Source: RGIG4608 sp045635885 (GTDB taxonomy: Bacteria; Bacillota; Clostridia; Oscillospirales; CAG-272). From it: DNA of 64,000 nucleotides. Below the pieces are notes generated by a model. The model had not been told where the DNA came from and ran no database searches. It saw only the letters and a list, made by a program, of their open reading frames with translations. Shown here one piece after another: positions 57,131-64,000 of the stretch (the stretch's first letter is position 1; the number at the start of each line of letters is the position of its first letter). The stretch is from assembly GCA_045635885.1 (NCBI GenBank), contig JAZTWO010000077.1, forward strand, positions 1-64,000, written 5' to 3'. A program made the position numbers and the translations under genes.

Positions 57131-57766
57131 TTATTTTTTGAATTTTTGAATGATGATGGGAGAAATTTTCTTTTCTGCGTACCAAACAAACAATGCGATT
57201 GCCGCACCAACAATGATGCCACCGTAAACGTCGGTTGGGAAGTGCACGCCAACATAGAGGCGAGAAAGTCCCATTAAAGTTGCAAAAACAAGTGTTACAA
57301 TGCCAAATTTTTTGTGCTGTGTAAGCACTGTAAATGCAACTGCCATTGAAGAAACGGTGTGTCCTGATGGGAAGGAATAGGAAGAGGGAACGTGAATTAA
57401 ATGCTTAATATCGGCAATCAATTCGGGGTGAGTAGCATAGGGACGGTGTCTTGCGATAACGTTTTTGAGAATGATATTGTTTGTAACAACCATCACTATC
57501 AATGCTGCAAGCACCATAATGCCGCATTTTCTTGTCTTTTTGGGAATGAGGAGAACAATGCCGAGCGCTATCCAGATAATTCCGTCATCACCAAGAGTTG
57601 TATAAAAGGGAACAATCTTATTCAAAACATCATTTCTGATGTGCTTTTGAATGAAGAAGAGAATATTAAAGTCGAATTGTTTTAAAAGCAAGCCAAATAG
57701 AATGACTGCCACTGCAATTAACGCCATTTTTATGTAACTGTTGCGTTTTGAGTTGTTTTCTAACAT
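57131..57766 (-). CDS. PAP2 family phosphatase
   Basis: An integral membrane phosphatase of 211 residues with about five membrane helices. The three PAP2 motifs are intact: K-N-V-I-A-R-H-R-P near 108, P-S-G-H near 140, and S-R-L-Y-V-G-V-H-F-P-T-D near 177. Relatives remove phosphate from undecaprenyl pyrophosphate or lipid phosphates at the outer side of the membrane. Twelve bases separate it from the HAD gene, whose promoter it shares. Confidence 0.92.
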   Translation of the reverse strand: MLENNSKRNSYIKMALIAVAVILFGLLLKQFDFNILFFIQKHIRNDVLNKIVPFYTTLGDDGIIWIALGIVLLIPKKTRKCGIMVLAALIVMVVTNNIILKNVIARHRPYATHPELIADIKHLIHVPSSYSFPSGHTVSSMAVAFTVLTQHKKFGIVTLVFATLMGLSRLYVGVHFPTDVYGGIIVGAAIALFVWYAEKKISPIIIQKFKK

Positions 57767-57778
57767 AAAAAATCTCCT

Positions 57779-58441
57779 TTATTTAAAATATTCAACAAGG
57801 TCAAAGGGTGAATCCACGATATCCTGTGCGCCCTTGATTAAAAGTTTAGTTTTTGAAACGTAGCCCCAAGAAACAGAGAGGACGTCAAAGCCCGCATTTT
57901 CTGCAGTCAAAATATCAACGTCGCTGTCTCCGATAAGCATGCATTCGTAATGTTCAACACCAAGTGTTTTCGCCATTTCAAGTGCTATATCGGGGTTGGG
58001 CTTTGCAGGGACACCGTTTACTGTTCCACAAGCAAGCTCGCAAATCCCCTCGGGCAAAAGTTGATTAACAAGCGCCTTAACGTATTCATCCTGCTTATTG
58101 GAAAGAACTGCAATTTTATAGTATTTTGAAAGTGTGACAATAGCTTGTTCCATACCGTCATAGAGCTTAACCGTGTTCAAATGTGTGATTTTATAAGCAT
58201 CGTTGTAAATAGCGAGGGCTTTATCCACTATTTCGGGGTTGGAGTTAAGAACATCCTTAGGAATGGACTCGGAAATCAAATGTCTTGGGCCTTTGCCAAT
58301 ATAACATCTAATTTCGTCAACGGAATGAGTTGGAAACCCAAGCTCAATCATAGTTAAATTAACTGCATCTGCAATTGCAGGCACTGTGTCGGCAAGAGTG
58401 CCATCTAAATCAAAAAATAATGCTTTTATATAAGATCTCAT
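57779..58441 (-). CDS. HAD family phosphatase (phosphoglycolate phosphatase-like)
   Basis: The product has 220 residues. Motif I reads F-F-D-L-D-G-T-L-A-D-T (nucleophile near residue 11), motif II V-L-S-N-K-Q near 115, a Lys in P-A-K-P-N-P near 151, and motif IV I-G-D-S-D-V-D near 172. A helical cap follows motif I, as in Gph/PGMB-type subgroup members. The substrate is not determined by sequence. Promoter at 58475. Confidence 0.9.
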   Translation of the reverse strand: MRSYIKALFFDLDGTLADTVPAIADAVNLTMIELGFPTHSVDEIRCYIGKGPRHLISESIPKDVLNSNPEIVDKALAIYNDAYKITHLNTVKLYDGMEQAIVTLSKYYKIAVLSNKQDEYVKALVNQLLPEGICELACGTVNGVPAKPNPDIALEMAKTLGVEHYECMLIGDSDVDILTAENAGFDVLSVSWGYVSKTKLLIKGAQDIVDSPFDLVEYFK

Positions 58442-58474
58442 AAAAATCCTTTCAAAAAGTATTTATATGCAACT

Positions 58475-58503
58475 ATTATAACATATTTTTTTCAATATGT
58501 CAA
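58475..58503 (-). promoter_or_regulatory. Sigma-A promoter of HAD-PAP2 operon
   Basis: On the minus strand TTGACA (58498-58503), 17-bp spacer, TATAAT (58475-58480). Both boxes are perfect. Confidence 0.9.
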
Positions 58504-58546
58504 ATACTTAATTTGTAAAAAAACAACAAAAAATATCGAAAAAAAG

Positions 58547-58599
58547 TTTAAAATTCCGTGATGTTAGCTATATAATATTATGAAAAAAAGTGTTATAAT
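58547..58599 (+). promoter_or_regulatory. Candidate typA promoters
   Basis: Two possibilities overlap here: TTTAAA (58547-58552) with TATAAT (58571-58576) at 18 bp, and an extended -10 TGTTATAAT (58591-58599) without a good -35. The sequence does not decide between them. Confidence 0.5.
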
Positions 58600-58637
58600 A
58601 TATTGGTTAATTTTTTATTATTACACGGAGGCACAAA

Positions 58638-60479
58638 GTGGTAAGAGAAGATTTAAGAAATATAGCGATTATCGCTCACGTTGACCACGGTAAAACAACT
58701 CTTGTTGACCAGCTTTTAAAGCAGGGCGGTATTTATCGTGAAAATCAAGCAACTGAAGAGAGAGTAATGGACTCTAACGATCTTGAACGTGAGAGAGGTA
58801 TTACAATTCTTGCAAAGAACACCGCAGTTAATTACAACGGTGTAAAGATAAATATTATTGACACTCCCGGTCACGCAGACTTTGGTGGTGAGGTTGAGCG
58901 TATTCTTAAAATGGTTAACGGCGTAATTTTGCTTGTTGACGCTGCAGAAGGTCCTATGCCTCAAACTCGTTTCGTTTTGCAAAGAGCACTTGAACTTAAC
59001 CACAGAGTTATTGTTGTTATTAACAAGATTGACAAGCCCGATGCTCGTATTTCTGAGGTTATTGATGAGGTTCTTGAACTTCTTATCGACCTTGGTGCAA
59101 ACGACGAGCAGCTTGATAGCCCCATGCTCTTCTGCTCTGGTAGAGCAGGTACTGCAAGTGAGGATATGGACGTGCAGGGTGTTGACCTTAAGCCCTTGTT
59201 CAACAAGATTCTTGACTATATTCCTGCGCCCGAGGGTGATGAAGAAGGCGACCTCCAGTTGCTTATTTCATCAATCGACTATAACGATTTCGTTGGTCGA
59301 ATTGGTATTGGTAGAGTTGAAAGAGGTATGATTAAACAGGGTCAGGAGGTTATGATTTCAAACTTCCACTCAAAAGCTGCCCCCAAGCGTGCAAAAATCG
59401 TTTCTCTTTATCAGATTAACGGTCTTGGCAGAGTTCAGGTTGAAAATGCAAAAATTGGTGACATTGTTTGCTTTAGCGGTGCAGAAAACATCACAATCGG
59501 TGACACAATTACATCCACAACATGCATTGAACCCCTTGAGTTTGTTAAGGTTAGTGAGCCCACAATGGAAATGACCTTTGCTGTTAACGATAGCCCGCTT
59601 GCAGGTCAGGAGGGGAAGTTTGTTACATCACGTCAAATTCGTGACAGACTTTATCGTGAGCTTTTGAAGGACGTATCCCTTCGTGTAAGCGACGGTGACA
59701 CAACCGACTCGTTTAAGGTTGCGGGCAGAGGTGAAATGCACCTTTCTATACTTATTGAAAATATGAGACGTGAGGGCTTTGAGCTTATGTGCTCCAACCC
59801 CAGAGTTCTTTATAAAGAAATTGACGGAGTTAAGTGCGAGCCTATGGAAAGAGTTACACTTGACGTTCCCACCGACTACGTTGGTTCCGTTATTGAAAAG
59901 CTCGGCAGACGTAAGGGCGACCTTATTGAGATGACTCCCCTTGGAAATAGAATGAGAGTGGAATATTCAATTCCTTCTCGTTGCCTTTTCGGTTATCGTT
60001 CTGAATTTTTGACTGACACAAGAGGTGAGGGTCTTATCAACACACTTTTTGATGGCTATCAACCCTATAAGGGTGAGGTAACAATGAGATTTACCGGTTG
60101 TCTTATCGCAAGTGAAAACGGAGAAACAACAAGATACGGTCTTTACAATACTCAGGAAAGAGGACGCCTTTTCGTTGGTCCTCAAACCAAGGTTTATGAG
60201 GGTATGATTATTGGTGAAAACCCCAAGAATGACGATATTGCGGTTAACCCCTGCAAAGAAAAGCACCTCACTGCAATTCGTTCCACCGGTGCTGATGAAA
60301 AGCTCCTTCTTACTCCTCCTCAAATTTTCTCACTTGAGGAAGCGATTGAGTACATCAATGATGATGAGCTTATTGAGGTTACACCCAAGTCCATCAGACT
60401 TCGTAAAAAGATTCTTAATACTGAACTTCGTATGAAGGCGCAGATGAGAGCAAGACGAGGAATTATTGATATTAAATAA
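58638..60479 (+). CDS. typA: Translational GTPase TypA/BipA
   Basis: TypA is a ribosome-binding GTPase related to EF-G that helps 50S assembly and stress growth. The 613-residue product starts with GTG 58638, 8 nt after GGAGG. G1 reads A-H-V-D-H-G-K-T-T near 14, G3 D-T-P-G-H near 75, G4 N-K-I-D near 130. Domains II, III, V and the C-terminal TypA-specific part are present. It ends with a strong terminator. It is monocistronic. Confidence 0.96.
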   Translation: MVREDLRNIAIIAHVDHGKTTLVDQLLKQGGIYRENQATEERVMDSNDLERERGITILAKNTAVNYNGVKINIIDTPGHADFGGEVERILKMVNGVILLVDAAEGPMPQTRFVLQRALELNHRVIVVINKIDKPDARISEVIDEVLELLIDLGANDEQLDSPMLFCSGRAGTASEDMDVQGVDLKPLFNKILDYIPAPEGDEEGDLQLLISSIDYNDFVGRIGIGRVERGMIKQGQEVMISNFHSKAAPKRAKIVSLYQINGLGRVQVENAKIGDIVCFSGAENITIGDTITSTTCIEPLEFVKVSEPTMEMTFAVNDSPLAGQEGKFVTSRQIRDRLYRELLKDVSLRVSDGDTTDSFKVAGRGEMHLSILIENMRREGFELMCSNPRVLYKEIDGVKCEPMERVTLDVPTDYVGSVIEKLGRRKGDLIEMTPLGNRMRVEYSIPSRCLFGYRSEFLTDTRGEGLINTLFDGYQPYKGEVTMRFTGCLIASENGETTRYGLYNTQERGRLFVGPQTKVYEGMIIGENPKNDDIAVNPCKEKHLTAIRSTGADEKLLLTPPQIFSLEEAIEYINDDELIEVTPKSIRLRKKILNTELRMKAQMRARRGIIDIK

Positions 60480-60489
60480 CATAGAAAAA

Positions 60490-60512
60490 GCACGGCTTTG
60501 CCGTGCTTTTTT
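60490..60512 (+). terminator. Terminator of typA
   Basis: GCACGGC (60490-60496) pairs with GCCGTGC (60500-60506) around TTT, followed by six T. The same core hairpin occurs again at 62026. Confidence 0.92.
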
Positions 60513-60557
60513 GTCAAAAAATGCAAAATAAGACCATTTATTTTGTATCTATTGTCA

Positions 60558-60586
60558 TTTACAAATGTATTTAAATATTGTATAAT
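60558..60586 (+). promoter_or_regulatory. Promoter of the three small membrane protein genes
   Basis: TTTACA (60558-60563), 17-bp spacer, TATAAT (60581-60586), 30 bp before the start at 60617. Confidence 0.82.
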
Positions 60587-60616
60587 AAAAGTACAGTAAA
60601 TGAGACGGAGGACATT

Positions 60617-61084
60617 ATGAAATTTGGTGCAAAAAGAAGTACATTGTTATTGAGGTTGTTAGCATATTATTTATTGTTTGTAGGTGCAGGTTATTTTGTA
60701 GCTGCTATTGATAAAATATTTACATCCGGTAGAGAGGCGTGGTTGGTTATATTAATAATTTTATTTATATCCATGCTTGATATATATATTGGATACCTTT
60801 TATTGTGCAAATGTAAAGCAACACCTAAATATGCTTTTATTATTGACGAATCGAATGGCACAATTTATTTTCCCAAAGAAAATCAGTATATTAAATTTTC
60901 TGATGTGACATATGTGAAAGCAGTACCCCGTGTTAATTATTTTTATAGAATTCCAAAAGATATGAGCGACGGTAGAATTATTATTTGCACAAGGTATAAG
61001 GAATACAGTTTTGGTGGTATTAAAAATTGCAAGACAATTGCTTCATACATAGAATTATTAGCAAATAAGGATAAGGAAAGGTAA
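60617..61084 (+). CDS. Small membrane protein, tandem paralogue 1
   Basis: The product has 155 residues from ATG 60617, after GGAGG; an earlier in-frame codon at 60578 is within the promoter. A basic start (M-K-F-G-A-K-R-S) leads into two membrane helices (about 10-35 and 42-65), followed by a beta-rich cytoplasmic tail with G-T-I-Y-F-P-K-E-N-Q-Y near 86. It ends 5 bp before the next paralogue. I do not recognise a named family; the fold resembles bacterial PH domains. Function unknown. Confidence 0.68.
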   Translation: MKFGAKRSTLLLRLLAYYLLFVGAGYFVAAIDKIFTSGREAWLVILIILFISMLDIYIGYLLLCKCKATPKYAFIIDESNGTIYFPKENQYIKFSDVTYVKAVPRVNYFYRIPKDMSDGRIIICTRYKEYSFGGIKNCKTIASYIELLANKDKER

Positions 61085-61089
61085 TTTTT

Positions 61090-61524
61090 ATGAGAGTATT
61101 AGCTAAAAGAAGAAAAAACGTATTTTGTGTGTTTTATTTATTACTATTGCCCTTTGCATGCCTTGTTATTTGGAAAAGCATTAGATTTTTAAGTTTATTG
61201 GGCGTTTTAATGGGATTTGGTTTTATGTGGCTTGCGCTCACCGGATTTGGCAAGGAAATGTTTAATTCAAAAAACGTTATTTTAGCTAAGGATGCAACAG
61301 GAGAGCTTTATTTTTCTCATGAAAGAAAAACGTATAAAGCAAATGAAATAGTAAGCGTTTGTTCAATAAGCAAATCTGGTTTTTTGGGCATTAAGCTTAT
61401 TAAAACCGGTGAATTGGAAATAATGACAAAGGACAAAAAATACACTTATACTGAAATCGTTAATGTTGATAAGGCGGCTGATGAAATAAGAAATTTTTTA
61501 TACGTTCAAGATAATAAAATGTAG
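61090..61524 (+). CDS. Small membrane protein, tandem paralogue 2
   Basis: The product has 144 residues: M-R-V-L-A-K-R-R-K, two membrane helices (about 10-55), then a tail with G-E-L-Y-F-S-H-E-R-K-T-Y near 70 and L-E-I-M-T-K-D-K-K-Y. It matches paralogue 1 in layout and in the tail's strand pattern but is more diverged. It begins 5 bp after paralogue 1 with AAGGAAAGG as the ribosome site, so the two are co-transcribed. Confidence 0.66.
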   Translation: MRVLAKRRKNVFCVFYLLLLPFACLVIWKSIRFLSLLGVLMGFGFMWLALTGFGKEMFNSKNVILAKDATGELYFSHERKTYKANEIVSVCSISKSGFLGIKLIKTGELEIMTKDKKYTYTEIVNVDKAADEIRNFLYVQDNKM

Positions 61525-61560
61525 ATAAAAAGGAAATATTAAAGAAAAGAGGAGAAGATT

Positions 61561-62028
61561 ATGACAGCAATGTTTCCGCAAAAAGTAGTTGCAAAAAGAA
61601 ATAAAATATGGGTTTGGGTATCTGCAATATATTTGGTTATGAATTTACCTGCATATATTTTGAAAGTTTTTTCGGGCGAAGTTTTTAAGATGCCTGATGG
61701 TGTTGGATATTTTATCTTCTTCTGTTCAACGTGTGTAATTTCACTTGCAATATACACCTTTGTTACGGGATTTAATAAGCCCAAGGAAGTGTTTACCATT
61801 GATACATACGCAAACACAATTTATTTGCATGAGGAAAATAAATATTTGAATGTTTTGGATATTATTAGTATAAACGGTGTTGTTAGAACCGCAAAAAATA
61901 CGGGAGAAATTATTATTGTTACAAGAACCCAAAAATATAAGTTCAAAAATATTAAGAACTGTGGTGGTATTGTGAGAATAGTAAGATGGATAAGAGATGA
62001 CGAACTAAAAAAACACGGAATGAATTAA
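61561..62028 (+). CDS. Small membrane protein, tandem paralogue 3
   Basis: The product has 155 residues: V-V-A-K-R-N-K at the start, two membrane helices (about 15-35 and 49-70), then a tail with N-T-I-Y-L-H-E-E-N-K-Y-L near 86 and G-E-I-I-I-V-T-R-T-Q-K-Y-K-F-K-N-I-K-N near 116. The tail is the closest match to paralogue 1 (I-I-I-C-T-R-Y-K-E-Y-S-F there). Its stop codon lies in the left arm of the terminator. Function unknown. Confidence 0.67.
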   Translation: MTAMFPQKVVAKRNKIWVWVSAIYLVMNLPAYILKVFSGEVFKMPDGVGYFIFFCSTCVISLAIYTFVTGFNKPKEVFTIDTYANTIYLHEENKYLNVLDIISINGVVRTAKNTGEIIIVTRTQKYKFKNIKNCGGIVRIVRWIRDDELKKHGMN

Positions 62029-62062
62029 CACAAAAGCACGGCTTTGCCGTGCTTTTGTGTTA
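62026..62062. terminator. Bidirectional terminator holding both stop codons
   Basis: A perfect inverted repeat with 17-base arms (62026-62042 and 62046-62062) around TTT. Its outer ends are the TAA stops of the plus-strand paralogue 3 and the minus-strand addA. A and T runs inside the arms provide the T tract for each direction. Confidence 0.85.
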
Positions 62063-64000
62063 GATATTTATCTCTACCGCTTCGCCAAGGGGGAGTGAGT
62101 AGATAAGAATTTTTTGTGGGGCTTTGCCAAGGAATTTTTTGATTGCCATGGCATAGTATTCAAGCTGACGTCCGTGACGTTCTTTCATTTTTGATATTAC
62201 AAGCGATTCATCGCTCAATTCTTCTTGTGTGAGGTAATCGGTTTTGTAATCGCAGAGGATTATATTGCCGTTTGCATCCTCAAAGAAGATGTCGATAACA
62301 CCTTGAACAAGAATTTCTTCTTCGTCTATGCTTGATTTGAATTCCTCGTCTTTTGTGAAATGAGAGGCAGGGAGCAAGATGTTAAATCTTTGCTCTCGAT
62401 ACGTCTTTTTCGCATTTTTAAGGCACGAATAGAATTTACTATTAAAGAATTTTTTGATTTGTTTAAGGTTGATTAAATCGGCAACCTGTGGGGCAATGAA
62501 TTTCTTATCAACAAGTCGGGCAAGCTCGTTTTCCACGCCTGCATTTTCTGCGTTATTGAAGTCGCAGAATTGCAAGAAGAGGTGGGTTGCAGTACCCTTG
62601 TCGGCACTTGTCACCTTTGATTTGCTTTCAAAAAACTCCTCAATTTCAAGGATTTTGGCCTCGTCAAAGCTTTCAAGCACGTCAGTGTCATTATCCATAT
62701 CGTCAAGAACGGTTGGCGTAAGCTTTGAAACTGAAAGCTTGGCCGGGAGCTTACTCAGATGAGAGTGGGGATATTGATAATTCAATCTATTCTCAATCTT
62801 TTTGATTTCCTCTTCGGTTAAGATTGATTTTTCGACATTTGAAGTGCCAATTTCAATGCTTGCTGCATTTGGGGCGTTGCAAGAGTAACCCTCTAAAGCC
62901 AAGAATTCATAGCCATCTCCATTTTTCAAGGGGTAGATGGATGCCAAGACCATAGAAAGCCAGTTTTTGCATCTTCTAAGCTTAAAATCGCCCGCAAATT
63001 TGTTTGTAAGGCAAGCGCTTTCTTCAAGCTTTTCAAGGCGGGAGCGAGTGTGCGCAGTTATGTACAGGCGCTCTTTTGCACGAGTCATGGCAACGTACAA
63101 AATTCTCATTTCCTCTTCAAACTGAGAATCTGCAATTTGGAGTGCCACCGCTTCACGAAGTGGAGTGTTGAGACGAGCCATTCCACCCTCGATTGCAAGT
63201 TTTAGGGCAATTCCTGCATTTGCGTGATAGAGAAGGTTTGGCTTTGTGTCCTCAAGATTAAATCTGCTTTGTGTGTTACAGATAAAGCAAACGGGGTATT
63301 CAAGTCCCTTTGATTTATGGGCAGTTATCATTTGAACCGCATTTGTATCCGCATCCTCATAGGTGAGGGAGGGGACTTTTTTATTTTCAATAAGCTCGTT
63401 GATGTAGGAAATAAAGTTGTTAAGTCCTTTAAAAGAGCCGGACTCAAATCGTCTTGCCATTTCATAAAGGCGAGTGAGATTTTGAGCGTTTGCGCCATTC
63501 AAGGAGAGCATTGAAAGGTCATTATAGATGTGGTTGATGAGTTTATCTATTGGCAATGATCTTGCAAGCGCACGATATTCGGTGAGCTTTTGCATAAAGT
63601 AGGCATTTTTATTTAACAGCGCCTTATCATCATCTTCAGTATAATCCCTAATTGCTTCAAAAAGTGATGCTTTTTTATCGGAATTTGTGCGCAATTTGAT
63701 TAATTCATCCATTGTGTATGCGAAAATGGGTGAATAGAGAGTTGCCGCCAAGGGAATATCCTTGTGAGGATTATCAATTGCGGACAAGATTGACAACACC
63801 AAAAGCACATCCGGAGTTTCAAAAAGGTCATATTTTGAGTTGTCGGAGCAGGGGATACCGTAAAGCTCGAGCGCACGAGAAATGTCGGCGGCGGGAGTGG
63901 TTGCTCGCATCAAAATTGCAATGTCCTTGGGTTGAATTTTCTCACCGTTAGCTTTGTATTCGCTTGAGATTAGGCGTTGGATTTCGCCTGCAATCCACAA
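62060..64000 (-). CDS. addA: ATP-dependent helicase/nuclease AddA, C-terminal part
   Basis: AddA is the UvrD-like helicase and nuclease subunit of AddAB, which processes double-strand breaks. Only the last 646 residues are visible, because the frame runs off the right edge; the codon there is not a start. Helicase motif V reads M-I-T-A-H-K-S-K-G-L-E near 222-232 and motif VI M-R-I-L-Y-V-A-M-T-R-A-K near 290. The RecB-type nuclease is intact: D-K-G-T-A-T-H-L-F-L-Q, then G-V-I-D-I-F and C-D-Y-K-T-D with the catalytic Asp-Asp-Lys set near 580-595. AddB, its partner, is expected to lie beyond the edge. Confidence 0.94.
   Translation of the reverse strand: MWIAGEIQRLISSEYKANGEKIQPKDIAILMRATTPAADISRALELYGIPCSDNSKYDLFETPDVLLVLSILSAIDNPHKDIPLAATLYSPIFAYTMDELIKLRTNSDKKASLFEAIRDYTEDDDKALLNKNAYFMQKLTEYRALARSLPIDKLINHIYNDLSMLSLNGANAQNLTRLYEMARRFESGSFKGLNNFISYINELIENKKVPSLTYEDADTNAVQMITAHKSKGLEYPVCFICNTQSRFNLEDTKPNLLYHANAGIALKLAIEGGMARLNTPLREAVALQIADSQFEEEMRILYVAMTRAKERLYITAHTRSRLEKLEESACLTNKFAGDFKLRRCKNWLSMVLASIYPLKNGDGYEFLALEGYSCNAPNAASIEIGTSNVEKSILTEEEIKKIENRLNYQYPHSHLSKLPAKLSVSKLTPTVLDDMDNDTDVLESFDEAKILEIEEFFESKSKVTSADKGTATHLFLQFCDFNNAENAGVENELARLVDKKFIAPQVADLINLKQIKKFFNSKFYSCLKNAKKTYREQRFNILLPASHFTKDEEFKSSIDEEEILVQGVIDIFFEDANGNIILCDYKTDYLTQEELSDESLVISKMKERHGRQLEYYAMAIKKFLGKAPQKILIYSLPLGEAVEINI

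Overview
The window looks like a chromosomal piece of an uncultured, spore-forming, low-to-mid GC Clostridia (Oscillospirales-like gut Firmicute). This is inferred from the TTGACA/TATAAT promoters with 17-bp spacing, strong GGAGG ribosome sites, a CotF-like coat gene, RicT, ClpE-type and EcfA1/A2/T genes, DUF951, DUF1846, DUF5711, and secreted proteins with Cys-rich repeats. No rRNA, tRNA, transposase, integrase or CRISPR array was seen. The one RNA gene is tmRNA (ssrA).

Layout. 1-2165: the end of a Cys-repeat/beta-helix surface protein and a small spore-coat pair. 2167-6969 (minus): DUF951, yfhO, ruvA, ruvB. 7157-16163 (plus): ruvC, a SAM methyltransferase, ecfA1-ecfA2-ecfT, truA, DUF5711, cvpA-like and clpE-like, in one closely packed run. 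16367-17753: two small lipoproteins. 17810-22630 (minus): nnrD, ttcA-like, trmN6-like, ferredoxin, ricT, holB. 22894-31065 (plus): a glycogen operon glgC-glgD-glgA-glgP-GH13, without glgB. 31313-34337: a small lipoprotein, GNAT, smpB, DUF1846. 34369-35565 (minus): iron alcohol dehydrogenase.

The accessory heart is 35724-52342. It holds an orphan oligopeptide-type binding lipoprotein fused to Cys repeats, and a minus-strand AraC-type regulator. Divergent from the regulator is a locus of three very large secreted proteins: a 1910-residue GH31 glycosidase that ends in a GLUG-type beta-helix and a metallophosphoesterase, a 1243-residue Cys-repeat/GLUG lipoprotein, and a second metallophosphoesterase/GLUG protein. 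The AraC-GH31 intergenic region carries two divergent promoters and a long direct repeat placed like an AraC operator pair. I read this as a regulated surface system that removes sugar and perhaps phosphate from a host or microbial glycan. The substrate is unknown.

52343-53300 holds two structured repeats that begin with the 3' end of tmRNA, then ssrA itself on the minus strand. Its tag reading frame lacks an alanine resume codon. 53309-64000 returns to mixed content: small membrane proteins, a PL1 pectate-lyase-like lipoprotein, a nucleotidase-guanylate kinase-like fusion, PAP2 and HAD phosphatases, typA, three tandem paralogous small membrane proteins, and the C-terminal part of addA running off the right edge.
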